From JAGTVG01 sp963699805 (GTDB lineage: Bacteria; Bacteroidota; Bacteroidia; Cytophagales; Cyclobacteriaceae), in contig CAVOVH010000005.1 of assembly GCA_963699805.1 (NCBI GenBank), positions 62,001 through 126,000 on the forward strand: a stretch of 64,000 bases of DNA, read 5' to 3'. A program made the position numbers and the translations under genes. This document shows positions 56,801 through 64,000 of the stretch, piece by piece. The notes under the pieces were generated by a model. It did no database searches. It saw only the letters and a list, made by a program, of their open reading frames with translations, and had not been told where the DNA came from. Position 1 is the stretch's first letter, and every line of letters begins with the position of its first letter.

Positions 56801-57221
56801 CGTATTGATGGAATTTGACAGACTCACTGAACGCGGAGGTGTGCTGGGAGCCATAGAAACCATGTACCAGAGGGGTAAAATCCAGGACGAAAGCCTGCTT
56901 TACGAATCCCTCAAACATTCGGGGGAATACCCTGTGATCGGTGTCAATACTTTTCTGTCTTCCATAGGATCCCCTACCATCATCCCGGGAGAGGTGACAC
57001 GAGCAACCGAGGAAGAAAAGTCAAGACAAATCAGGAACCTGGAAGAAATTAAAAAAAGAGATCCACAGAAATCCACATTCTGGCTGGATAAACTCAAATC
57101 GGCCAGTATCCGGCAGGAAAACACCTTTTCGGTCCTGATGGAAGCCACCAAATATTGTTCCTTGGGGCAGATCACTCATACGCTCTTCGAGGTGGGGGGG
57201 CAATACCGGAGGAATATGTAA
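53850..57221 (+). CDS. icmF: Fused isobutyryl-CoA mutase IcmF
   Basis: A 1123-residue B12 enzyme starting at TTG that interconverts isobutyryl-CoA and butyryl-CoA, and often related acyl-CoAs. The order is as in IcmF: B12-binding domain with FDGHDVS (His23 as lower cobalt ligand) and AGGGGTI; MeaB-like G-protein chaperone with P-loop GTGGAGKSS (201-209) and NKFDKS; linker; then the mutase barrel with FPYTAGVFPFKRKNEDPTR and MFAGEGSPERTNRRF. The FPFKR and MFAGEG wording separates it from methylmalonyl-CoA mutase. The mutase domain ends with RAMAIQLIINRE and NPMQGSFIIEELTDLVEEAV. No second chaperone gene is nearby, as expected for a self-contained protein. Confidence 0.95.
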   Translation: MEKPYKPKNIIRIVTATSLFDGHDVSINIMRRILQASGAEVIHLGHNRAVEEIVACAIQEDAQAIAMTSYQGGHLEFFKYMHDLLNEKKAGHIQIFAGGGGTILPAEITELHNYGITRIYTPDDGRKMGLQGMINDLLMTIDRKFPPYPSIDLKKVNTRDDRSLARFISSIENDPETNLETLNLLAEKASLKDTPVIGITGTGGAGKSSLVDELIRRFRYVFPKKKIGIISIDPSKRRSGGALLGDRIRMNAIQGPHVYMRSMATRQANLAVSRHLRHVLNLLKFAGFDLLLLETSGIGQSDSEIIEFADLSLYIMTPEYGAPTQLEKIDMLDFADIIVLNKFDKSGAMDALRDIKKQVWRNHQQLDMRDEDIQVVGTMASQYNDEGVNQLFYSLLDHLKKVRGFKRKGKMPLSISPPQKHYIIPPNRIRYLSEITEVIRNYNEWVENESETAQQLYSIQQTIKVIKNTENWDEHLVDSLEKESEKLHEKLDHSSLILIQDWNLKSRKYREEEFSYSVRGKKIKTETYIPSLSNLRIPKVSLPRYRAWGDLLKWQLQENLPGEFPYTAGVFPFKRKNEDPTRMFAGEGSPERTNRRFHYLSKDQHAKRLSTAFDSVTLYGEDPDRRPDIYGKIGNSGVSICSLDDAKKLYCGFNLIDPSTSVSMTINGPASMLTAFFMNTAIDQQCEKYIFENGLEREVKQKIEQKYSQLGIERPVYEGKMPKGNQGLGLMLLGVAGDEVLPAEVYYKIKEKTIAVVRGTVQADILKEDQAQNTCIFSTEFALRLMGDLQEYFVKNRIRNFYSVSISGYHIAEAGANPITQLAFTLANGFTYLEYYLSRGMKIDDFVPNFSFFFSNGIDAEYAVIGRVARKIWAKALKYKYKANERSQKLKYHIQTSGRSLHAQEIDFNDIRTTLQALYAVYDNCNSLHTNAFDEAITTPTESSVRRAMAIQLIINRELGLAKNENPMQGSFIIEELTDLVEEAVLMEFDRLTERGGVLGAIETMYQRGKIQDESLLYESLKHSGEYPVIGVNTFLSSIGSPTIIPGEVTRATEEEKSRQIRNLEEIKKRDPQKSTFWLDKLKSASIRQENTFSVLMEATKYCSLGQITHTLFEVGGQYRRNM

Positions 57222-57268
57222 TAAAAATTATTTTACGGTAAATTCAATGATGATAGCATAACCATACC

Positions 57269-57754
57269 ATGCAAATCGAAAATTCAAAGTTCAGTTACAG
57301 AAAAGTCAGGAAAGATGAGGCATCAATGCTTGTCGATTACAGAATGCAGTTTCTTGAGGAGTTACAAGGTCCACAGGATCCGGACCGGATACTTTGTCTG
57401 AAAGAGGATTTAAAGGAATACTTTCAATCATCCCTGGCTGCTGGGAGTTTTATCGCTTGGATGGCCGAACTGAATCAGATACCAATTGCTTTTGGTGGAA
57501 TGGTGATCCAGAAAATACCCGGTCACTTTAATTTAATCAATGGAATACAGGGATACATTCTGAATATGTACACGGTACCGGAATATAGGAAAAATGGAAT
57601 TGGCGCTGAAATACTCGAAAAGTTAATCGATGATGGGAAAAAGCTTGGATTAAACAAGATCTATCTACATTCTACCCGGGCTGGAATTGAGATTTATAAA
57701 CGGAAGGGATTTAAAGAGCCTGAATTTCCGGAACTGGAGTATTTAGATTTATAA
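57269..57754 (+). CDS. GNAT-family N-acetyltransferase
   Basis: A 161-residue acetyltransferase-like protein. The acetyl-CoA loop is in YTVPEYRKNGIGAEILEKLI (R/Q-x-x-G-x-G/A pattern) and the closing strand is in KIYLHSTRAGIEIYKRKGF. The acceptor is unknown. It lies 12 bases before the interrupted methyltransferase gene, so the two probably share a transcript. Confidence 0.9.
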   Translation: MQIENSKFSYRKVRKDEASMLVDYRMQFLEELQGPQDPDRILCLKEDLKEYFQSSLAAGSFIAWMAELNQIPIAFGGMVIQKIPGHFNLINGIQGYILNMYTVPEYRKNGIGAEILEKLIDDGKKLGLNKIYLHSTRAGIEIYKRKGFKEPEFPELEYLDL

Positions 57755-57766
57755 AGTGTGTAAATT

Positions 57767-58513
57767 ATGGAATATCCCCTGAATTTTGCCCGGTTTTATG
57801 ATCTTATCTATCATGAGTTAAGAGATGGAGTAGATCACCAATTTTTCCTAGACGAAATAAAACGGGCCAGGGGAAGAATTCTGGAGATTGGAGCTGGAAC
57901 GGGTCGCTTCTTTATAAACGCCTAGAACGACGGAGCAGACATCTATGGAATCGACATCAGCAGGTCAATGATTCATGTTTTAACCGGGAAACTCAGGGAA
58001 AAAGATCGTAACAGGATCAGCATTCAGAATATCATCGATTTTAATTATGATTTTCAATTCAGCCTGATCATTGCACCATTCCGCGTAATCATGCATCTGA
58101 CTGAAAAGTCTGAACAACTGATTGCCCTTAATAATGTCTACAAACATCTAAAAACCGGTGGAAGGTTCATTTTTGATACATTCATCCCGGATCTAAAACA
58201 TTTGATCAAAGGTATTGACCATCAGGTTGATTTCGAAGGTGAATATGAAAATGGTAAAAAACTGAAAAGGATCGTTTCTACAAAACCAGACCTGATCAAC
58301 CAGTTGATCAACGTCCATTTCAGACTTGAATGGGAAGAGGAAAATGAATTAATGGCTGAAGACTGGGAACTCGCACTGAGATTTTTTTTCCGGTATGAAC
58401 TGGAACACCTGATCGAACGTTCACATTTTGAAAATTATGAAATTCTGGGTGACTATGAAGGGAACAAATTGAATGAAAAATCTAAAGAGTTTATCGTAGT
58501 TTGCCGGAAATGA
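57767..58513 (+). pseudogene. Class I SAM methyltransferase interrupted by an in-frame TAG
   Basis: Starting at the ATG at 57767, the frame reads MEYPLNFARFYDLIYHELRD and the cofactor loop ILEIGAGTGRF. It meets TAG at 57923-57925, then carries on in the same frame as NDGADIYGIDISRSM to the stop at 58513. Without the stop, the product is a normal 248-residue methyltransferase with the motif-II acidic residue in YGIDIS and a C-terminal FIVVCRK. The rest of the frame is undamaged, so the stop is either recent, a base error, or read through. The second half alone (from 57968) lacks the cofactor loop and would be inactive. Confidence 0.85.
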
Positions 58514-58546
58514 TCATATCTCCACCGTATCAAACGATTCCCCAAG

Positions 58547-58594
58547 TACACGAGTACACGAATACACAAATACACAAATACACAAATACACAAA
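58547..58594. repeat. 8-bp tandem repeat, six copies
   Basis: The unit TACACAAA is present four times after two variants (TACACGAG, TACACGAA). The array ends 31 bases before the -7 box of the phosphoribosyltransferase gene. Confidence 0.9.
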
Positions 58595-58625
58595 TAATAG
58601 CCCTTCCTTTTTATTTCACATAGTA

Positions 58626-58633
58626 TACCTTTG
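58626..58633 (+). promoter_or_regulatory. -7 box of the phosphoribosyltransferase gene
   Basis: TACCTTTG matches TAnnTTTG and ends 24 bases before the ATG. No TTG is visible at -33. Confidence 0.55.
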
Positions 58634-58657
58634 CTTTTGAATTATCTCATTTAAAGT

Positions 58658-59080
58658 ATGTCAAAAGAAAAGCTTCCACTCAGTTTCAGAGATATCAGCG
58701 AAGCTATCCATCGGTTCAATTTTCCTGAAGTGGATCATGTGATCGGCATTGCAACAGGTGGCATTTATCCGGCAATTATGATCGCCCATCAGCTGAAAAT
58801 CGATTTCGATTTTCTTCATATAAATTTCCGGGATCCTGAGAATAAACCCCTCTACGACGAACCACGTCTTCTGTCAAATCCACTGAAAAATCTGGACAGA
58901 TCTAAAAGAATTTTATTAGTTGACGAAGTATCCGTATCGGGTAAAACCATGGACAAAGCCTTGGAAATCCTGAAACGATACCACGTGACGACTTTTGTTT
59001 TGAAAGGAAAGGGTGATTTTGTTTTGTTCCCGGATATCCGATCCTGTGTGATCTGGCCCTGGAAGATCCATGATGCCTGA
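58658..59080 (+). CDS. Type I phosphoribosyltransferase-like protein
   Basis: A 140-residue PRTase. The PRPP-binding loop is ILLVDEVSVSGKTM (about residues 86-100), and the flexible-loop region and IGIATGGIYPAIMIAHQL near the start fit the fold. Members act in purine or pyrimidine salvage, often as xanthine or hypoxanthine transferases; this short form cannot be assigned. The 8-bp repeat array lies just upstream. Confidence 0.82.
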   Translation: MSKEKLPLSFRDISEAIHRFNFPEVDHVIGIATGGIYPAIMIAHQLKIDFDFLHINFRDPENKPLYDEPRLLSNPLKNLDRSKRILLVDEVSVSGKTMDKALEILKRYHVTTFVLKGKGDFVLFPDIRSCVIWPWKIHDA

Positions 59081-59190
59081 TTCCTGGTGGAATATATGTC
59101 AAATCATGTTGAACCTCATGCAGGAACATTTTAATTTTTGACACGTACATTAAACAGGCTCTAACGATTTAATTTATTACCTGATTTACC

Positions 59191-60144
59191 ATGATTTATA
59201 AGATTATATGGATCCTTTATGGAATGATGTTCCTTTACTCGGGACATGTTGAATCCCCTATAACTGAAATCGATCCTGACCCAGTTACCGCTTCCAGGGA
59301 ACCAGATTACGATCCATACGACCTGATGATGTCAGATCATTTTGATTCAAGTGCAATTGCGATTGGAGTGGTTACTCAAAACGAAATATCCGGAATTGAA
59401 TTCAGCAGCGCCTGCGATCATAAACTATGGGCAATCAATGACAGTGGAAACGGACCTTTCTTATATCTGCTGGATGGTAAGACCGCTGAAATCCAATGCA
59501 CCTATCATCTGCCAAATCTGATAAATATCGATTGGGAAGATATCAGTCTTTCCAGGCAAAACGATGGGAGTTCCTACCTCCTCATCGGTGATCTGGGAAA
59601 CAATTTTCTGAACCGGGCGAAACAGCAAATCTACCGCTTTAAAGAACCTGACTGTCAATGTGAAAACGAAGGAAAAATAAATATCAGGACAGATTATGAA
59701 ACGTTTGACTTCGTTTACCCAGATGGGCCGCATAATGCAGAAGCATTTTTCATCGATGATGAAACCCAGGATATCTACATTATTACCAAGGAGAATAAAA
59801 GATCAGGTGTATATCTTTTCCCTTATCCTCAGCAATCTGGCCAGACCCATACCCTGACTTACCTCGGATCCCTGCCTTTTCCGCTGGCTGTTGCGGCTGA
59901 TTATTGCCTGGAAACAAAAACATTATTCATCAAAACGTATGAAAAGATATTTATGTGGGAAAATTATGAAAATAAAAAAATATCCGATTTGATTTTTGAT
60001 CCCCCTATGAACGCCCCTTATCATCCCGTTGAACTGCAGGGTGAATCCCTGTGTATTGGACCCTCTGGTTATTATACCCTCAGTGAAAAAGTTTTGGGGA
60101 TTGAACCGATCCTTTATTTTTATAACAAAAAAATAATTCGATAA
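59191..60144 (+). CDS. Exported protein, probable beta-propeller
   Basis: A 317-residue protein with a signal peptide (IWILYGMMFLYSGHVES). Repeated strand patterns (EISGIEFSSACDHKLWAIND, INIDWEDISLSRQ, LLIGDLGNN, AEAFFIDDETQDIYIITKEN) resemble esterase-like/phytase-like propellers of Bacteroidota, including the acidic WEDI and GDLGNN segments that could bind calcium. No enzymatic motif is certain. It has no operon partner that I can support. Confidence 0.75.
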   Translation: MIYKIIWILYGMMFLYSGHVESPITEIDPDPVTASREPDYDPYDLMMSDHFDSSAIAIGVVTQNEISGIEFSSACDHKLWAINDSGNGPFLYLLDGKTAEIQCTYHLPNLINIDWEDISLSRQNDGSSYLLIGDLGNNFLNRAKQQIYRFKEPDCQCENEGKINIRTDYETFDFVYPDGPHNAEAFFIDDETQDIYIITKENKRSGVYLFPYPQQSGQTHTLTYLGSLPFPLAVAADYCLETKTLFIKTYEKIFMWENYENKKISDLIFDPPMNAPYHPVELQGESLCIGPSGYYTLSEKVLGIEPILYFYNKKIIR

Positions 60145-60344
60145 GATTAAGTGAAACAAAGTCCATGTCTCTTTTTTGAATCGATTGTTACAGGAGCGAT
60201 TCAATATCTTTTAAAATTCGAGTGCTGGACGCAATCCGAAGCCCCAAATTAGGGATCATGATATTGACAAAAAAATTAGTTCCCGTTTTGCGGATTTCTT
60301 AAATTGGCTCAAACTATTTTTGAATCTCTTACAGATCATTGAAT

Positions 60345-60767
60345 ATGCCTTATCTACTGGAAGAATTGATTGGCAAACTCCTGTCCAGGAATGCAAGCAT
60401 TGAGGAAGAAGTTAAAAAAAATTCAGGACTGCAGGATCTCACTTTCAAACAAAGGGAATGTATTTCCTGGATCCATCAATTAAATAATCCGAATCTAACC
60501 GAACTATCCATCAGACTTAAAATAACAAAACCTTCCACAACGGCCCTGATCGATAAACTGGAAGAAAAAAAATATATCATCAAAGTGAAATCAGATGCCG
60601 ATAGACGAACGGCCCATGTCCATCTGACACAAAAGGGATTCAATGCCAGCCAGATCCACCAGAAGGTATATAAAAAACTGGCACGGGAACTCTCCGAACA
60701 ACTTTCTCCACAAGAAAATGAAAAATTTCTAAAATTATTAAACAAAGCCCTGCATTCTGACGTATAA
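60345..60767 (+). CDS. MarR-family transcriptional regulator
   Basis: A winged-helix repressor of 140 residues from the ATG at 60345 (a TTG two codons earlier is possible). The helix-turn-helix is in NLTELSIRLKITKPSTTALI with the wing at SDADRRTAHVHLT. It is the first gene of a likely unit with the ketopantoate reductase-like and ICMT-like genes and may control them. The ligand is unknown. Confidence 0.92.
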   Translation: MPYLLEELIGKLLSRNASIEEEVKKNSGLQDLTFKQRECISWIHQLNNPNLTELSIRLKITKPSTTALIDKLEEKKYIIKVKSDADRRTAHVHLTQKGFNASQIHQKVYKKLARELSEQLSPQENEKFLKLLNKALHSDV

Positions 60768-60805
60768 AATTTATGTATTTATTTAGTTTCATCTAACTAA
60801 CTATT

Positions 60806-61798
60806 ATGAAAATTCTTATCGTCGGAGCAGGGGTCATTGGTAGCACCTATGGCTTAAAGTTGATTAAAGCTGGCCATAAGATCACATTTCTTGAAAAAGC
60901 GACAAGGTTGCTGGAACTTTCAGAATATGGCCTTACAATGAGTAACCAATCCAAAAATTTAGTAGAAACCACCTACCAATTCAGACTGATCAATTCACTC
61001 GAACCCGATGAAGTCTACGATTATATTCTCGTAACTGTAAGGTACGATCAGTTGAATGGAGTCCTGCCAGTTCTTAAAAACAATGTTTCCAAAAATATAC
61101 TTTTTATGTTGAACAATCCAGATGGAAGCAAAGCCTATCTGAAGGAATTCGAACGGAATAAAATCATGCTGGGATTTCCTGGTCTAGGCGGAAAAAAGGA
61201 GCATGGCATCATCTATTATCATATTTTATCAGGATGGATCCAGCCTACCACCATCGGTGAGATAGATGGAAAAAGATCTGATCGGATATCCAGCCTGAAA
61301 AGGATCCTTCAGGACGCTGGTTTCACAGTATCGCTCAACAGGAATATGGATTCTTGGTATTTAACACATCTTGCGATAGTATGTCCGCTGGCGAATGCGA
61401 TCTATAAGGATGGAGGCGATAATTATTCCTTATCGAAAAACAGGAAGATATTAAAGCTTCTGGTTAAAACCCTTAAAGAATCTCTCAACTATATAAACCT
61501 CTCAGGGCAATCCATCAATCCCGCCAGATATAAATTACTGATGTTTTTGCCGGAAATATATTTGGTAAAACTTCTTTCCTGGATTTTAAACACGCGGTGG
61601 TCTGAAACAGTGATCAGCAGTCACAGCCTGAGGGCTCATCCGGAGATGGAAAAACTGAGTCGGGATTTTTCAATTCTCGCCAGTGAAGCAGGTTTTAACC
61701 TGTCTTGTTTCAAGAAACTAATGTACAATAATCAATTCGATCAAAAAGTAGAAAAATTATTATGGATTTCTTCGATTTTTTTCAGTTGCTTATTTTAA
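60806..61798 (+). CDS. Ketopantoate reductase (PanE/ApbA)-family protein
   Basis: A 330-residue protein with the NADP loop KILIVGAGVIGSTYGLKL at the start and the family's LVTVRYDQLNGVLPVL strand. Its catalytic-region wording (FPGLGGKKEHGIIYYHI) is only loosely like true ketopantoate reductases, and a hydrophobic stretch near 245-265 is unusual. It may reduce another 2-oxo compound. Its end overlaps the next gene by 37 bases, so the two are probably coupled. Confidence 0.82.
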   Translation: MKILIVGAGVIGSTYGLKLIKAGHKITFLEKATRLLELSEYGLTMSNQSKNLVETTYQFRLINSLEPDEVYDYILVTVRYDQLNGVLPVLKNNVSKNILFMLNNPDGSKAYLKEFERNKIMLGFPGLGGKKEHGIIYYHILSGWIQPTTIGEIDGKRSDRISSLKRILQDAGFTVSLNRNMDSWYLTHLAIVCPLANAIYKDGGDNYSLSKNRKILKLLVKTLKESLNYINLSGQSINPARYKLLMFLPEIYLVKLLSWILNTRWSETVISSHSLRAHPEMEKLSRDFSILASEAGFNLSCFKKLMYNNQFDQKVEKLLWISSIFFSCLF

Positions 61799-62364
61799 CA
61801 GTATTCCTGCTGGTCTTCATCGGGCGTACCATTCAACTTTACTTGCAAGGAAGAAAAGTATTTGTGATTGGTCAGGGAAAAGCAATTTTAACTAATATCA
61901 TTGAAATCCTTTTCTCCGTTGGATTATTTTGCTGGACATACCTATTAATCATTAATTCCCTGCACATTAATCCAGGATTTTTACCCGCACCACTTGCCAT
62001 CCACAGCATACATAAAGTGTACTTGAGGATACCGGGTATGATCCTGATCAGTATTGGAATGATTATTTTCATTTCAGGTATTAATGCATTTAAAAATTCC
62101 TGGCGTATTGGGATTGATACCAATACAAGGGATGTTTTGATCACCACCGGGATTTTTTCTTATACCCGAAATCCAATATTCCTTTTCCTAAATATTTATT
62201 TCATAGGGACCTCCTTGATCTACCCAACTCCTTTTTTCATTTCATTTGCCCTGCTCACATTGATAGGGATACATCATCATATCAGAACCGAGGAGAAATT
62301 TCTGAAAGAACATTATGGTAAGCCTTACCTCGAATATCATAAAAAAGTTAGAAGGTATATATAG
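61762..62364 (+). CDS. Isoprenylcysteine carboxyl methyltransferase-like membrane protein
   Basis: A 200-residue protein with about four or five membrane helices. The C-terminal ICMT/PEMT block is clear: the cofactor region TTGIFSYTRNPIFLFLNI and the end RTEEKFLKEHYGKPYLEYHK. Bacterial members methylate lipids or small molecules in the membrane; the substrate is unknown. It overlaps the upstream reductase-like gene and is followed by the CDF gene after 33 bases. Confidence 0.85.
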   Translation: MDFFDFFQLLILTVFLLVFIGRTIQLYLQGRKVFVIGQGKAILTNIIEILFSVGLFCWTYLLIINSLHINPGFLPAPLAIHSIHKVYLRIPGMILISIGMIIFISGINAFKNSWRIGIDTNTRDVLITTGIFSYTRNPIFLFLNIYFIGTSLIYPTPFFISFALLTLIGIHHHIRTEEKFLKEHYGKPYLEYHKKVRRYI

Positions 62365-62397
62365 CACACAAACATATTTCCCATAAATCAGCCTTAT

Positions 62398-63266
62398 ATG
62401 AAAGATAGAACTAAAATTGGTTACCTGCAGGGGATCATTTCGATCATTGCCAATACATTTCTATTCGCCATAAAATTCTGGGCCGGTATATTATCCGGAT
62501 CGATTGCGATCATCGCAGATGCCTGGCATACCTTATCGGATTCTCTCAGTTCGTTGGTTTTAATCATAGGAATTAAGTTCACTTCAAAAAAGTCGGATAA
62601 AAAACATCCATTCGGATATGGACGGTGGGAGCAGATTACTTCCATATTTATAGCTTTTTTACTGGGTCTGATTGCTTTTGAGTTTTTAAAAGATGCGATT
62701 TTAAGGCTAAAGGATAATCAGAGTGCCCATTATGGAATGCTGGCCATACTGGTTACGATCATTTCGATCATCAGCAAGGAGATTCTTGCGCAATATGCTT
62801 TCCGGATCGCTAGAAAAACAAATATAATTGCGGTAAAAGCAGATGGATGGCATCAGTATTTGTACTAATAGGGATTTTCTTATCCGAACATTTCTGGCGG
62901 ATTGATGGGGTAATGGGTATCATTGTCGCATTAATGCTTGGATATGCGGTATACGAAATTCTGAAGGATTCCATAAATAGCCTTCTGGGTGTCGATCCAC
63001 CGGCCTTCCTCATTTCCGGTATTCATAATATCATTTCATTGGTGATAGATTTTGATGTATATCCTCACCATTTTCATCTGCATCAGTACGGAATTCATCA
63101 GGAAATCACCTTTCAGATACGTTTAAATGAACAAATGAAAATTCAGGAAGGACATCGCCTGGCTCATGAAATAGAACAAAAGATACGCGAAGAAGTTAAG
63201 CTTAAAGTTACAATTCACATCGATCCTGCACACATTTCCTCAGGAGTTCAACAGGAACCCTCCTAA
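62398..63266 (+). pseudogene. Cation diffusion facilitator transporter, broken by an inferred 16-bp deletion
   Basis: The first frame (62398-62868) has the usual CDF helices and the second-helix metal site ADAWHTLSDSL. It ends prematurely after VKADGWH. The second frame (from about 62847) resumes with ASVFVLIGIFLSEHFWRIDG and continues through the cytoplasmic domain to the stop at 63266. The family normally has HHRSD/HHRTD between the two, a metal-site pair on helix five; that segment is missing. Inserting 16 bases restores one frame of about 294 residues, the family length. Zinc, cadmium or iron export would be the expected role, lost if the change is real. Confidence 0.86.
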
Positions 63267-63272
63267 AATTCA

Positions 63273-64000
63273 TCAATTCAATTCCCGGATCCAGATATTC
63301 CGGTAGCTTACCGGATTCCCATGATCCTGAAGTTTGAGAGGTAATTTACCATGTTTGATATATTTTGGCAATCCTATATAAGGGGTATTCCCTCTCAGCA
63401 TTACATGATTCTGGACCAGAACACCATTCTGCAGCACGGTCATATAGGCAGGCCTTGCCAAGGATCCATCCTCCTGGAAGATCGGTGCTTCATAAATAAT
63501 GTCATAGGTCTGCCATTCGCCAGGAGGTCTGCACACATTAACTTGAGGCATATATTGTTTATAAATACTGGCTGCCTGGCCATTGGAATAAGTCCGGTTG
63601 TTATAGGAGTCAAGAACCTGAAGTTCATAGGTGCTCTGTAGAAAAATGCCACTGTTACCTCTTCCCTGGCTGTTACCAACCACTTCTGAAGGAGTACGCC
63701 ATTCGATATGTAACTGGCAATCTCCAAATGATTGTTTGGTCTGGATATCGCTGCCTCCTTTCTGAATGGTCATGGCTCCATCTTCGAGCTTCCACTTCAC
63801 ATCTCCACCTCCTGCACTTTCCCAATTCGAAAAATTGGTGCCATCAAAAAGAATAATGGCATCAGAGGGGGCTGAATATACTTCTCCAGGAGTAATAATT
63901 TTGGGCTCAGGTTCCCAGATCTCAGTTTCCTCGGGCTTCATTTCCTGTGCTATGGCAAAATTGATCAGGCACGTTCCGGCAAACATTAATAAAAAATTTT
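63273..64000 (-). CDS. Exported DUF1080 (3-keto-disaccharide hydrolase-like) protein, 5' end beyond window
   Basis: The frame is open to the window edge; an ATG at 63986 exists, but the upstream codons (NFLL) continue the hydrophobic run, so the start is probably just outside. The signal peptide ends near FAIAQ. The mature part is a DUF1080 jelly-roll: IILFDGTNFSNWES, WKLEDGAMTIQKG, LHIEWRTPSE, GNSGIFLQSTYELQVLD, and the closing KLPLKLQDHGNPVSYRNIWI. Family members act on glycans, some as 3-keto-glycoside hydrolases. It converges on the CDF gene. Confidence 0.92.
   Translation of the reverse strand, partial: NFLLMFAGTCLINFAIAQEMKPEETEIWEPEPKIITPGEVYSAPSDAIILFDGTNFSNWESAGGGDVKWKLEDGAMTIQKGGSDIQTKQSFGDCQLHIEWRTPSEVVGNSQGRGNSGIFLQSTYELQVLDSYNNRTYSNGQAASIYKQYMPQVNVCRPPGEWQTYDIIYEAPIFQEDGSLARPAYMTVLQNGVLVQNHVMLRGNTPYIGLPKYIKHGKLPLKLQDHGNPVSYRNIWIRELN

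Noticed and set aside
1..64000. Phage, transposon, defence or biosynthetic gene cluster
   Set aside because: No integrase, transposase, restriction, toxin-antitoxin, polyketide or peptide synthetase genes could be recognised in any reading frame.

Overview
The window looks like chromosomal DNA of a Bacteroidota bacterium, probably close to the Saprospiria/Chitinophagia part of the phylum (inference). Reasons: a cytochrome b558-type succinate dehydrogenase with a single membrane subunit; a gliding-motility-type (CHU_C-like) C-terminal sorting domain on a large surface protein; MG2/plug and TonB-dependent outer-membrane proteins; GIN-domain proteins; a TPR histidine kinase; and -7 boxes of the Bacteroidota form TAnnTTTG in front of several genes and the tRNA. 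It is mostly core and housekeeping DNA. I saw no phage, transposase, CRISPR array, defence island or biosynthetic cluster.

Layout. 1-5.7 kb: glycogen module (5'-truncated alpha-glucan phosphorylase-like protein, GT4 synthase-like protein, GH57-like protein, convergent branching enzyme). 6-12.8 kb: secreted CarboxypepD_reg-like protein, threonine aldolase plus amidohydrolase lipoprotein, MG2/plug protein. 12.9 kb: tRNA-Leu(CAG) with a clear promoter. 13.2-22.6 kb: TPR histidine kinase and NarL-type response regulator bracketing four exported-protein genes, with palindromic GGGGAGG elements and a 0.9 kb repeat-bearing spacer. 22.7-28.8 kb: oxidoreductase, a 21-bp tandem repeat, dihydrolipoyl dehydrogenase, FabG and a vWA membrane protein; the last three carry five apparent frameshifts. 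28.9-36.8 kb: two GIN-like proteins, cystathionine gamma-synthase family enzyme, MscS channel, large anchored protein with a likely propeller, lysophospholipase-like hydrolase. 36.9-49 kb: serine dehydratase, M28 peptidase, TonB-dependent receptor, barrel protein, SppA, FolK, FabD, CHU_C protein. 49-57.2 kb: sdhCAB, THUMP rRNA methyltransferase, fused isobutyryl-CoA mutase IcmF. 57.2-64 kb: GNAT, a methyltransferase with an in-frame stop, phosphoribosyltransferase, propeller-like protein, MarR/ketopantoate reductase/ICMT group, a broken CDF transporter and a DUF1080 protein running off the end.

The most interesting points are altered catalytic positions in two enzymes of the glycogen module, the split two-component locus around exported proteins with shared palindromes, the 21-bp tandem repeat, an inferred 16-bp deletion between GCATCA repeats that removes a metal site in a CDF transporter, and the cluster of frame breaks at 24.6-27.2 kb. 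The frame breaks may simply be assembly errors. I found no clear case of a wholly new multi-gene system.
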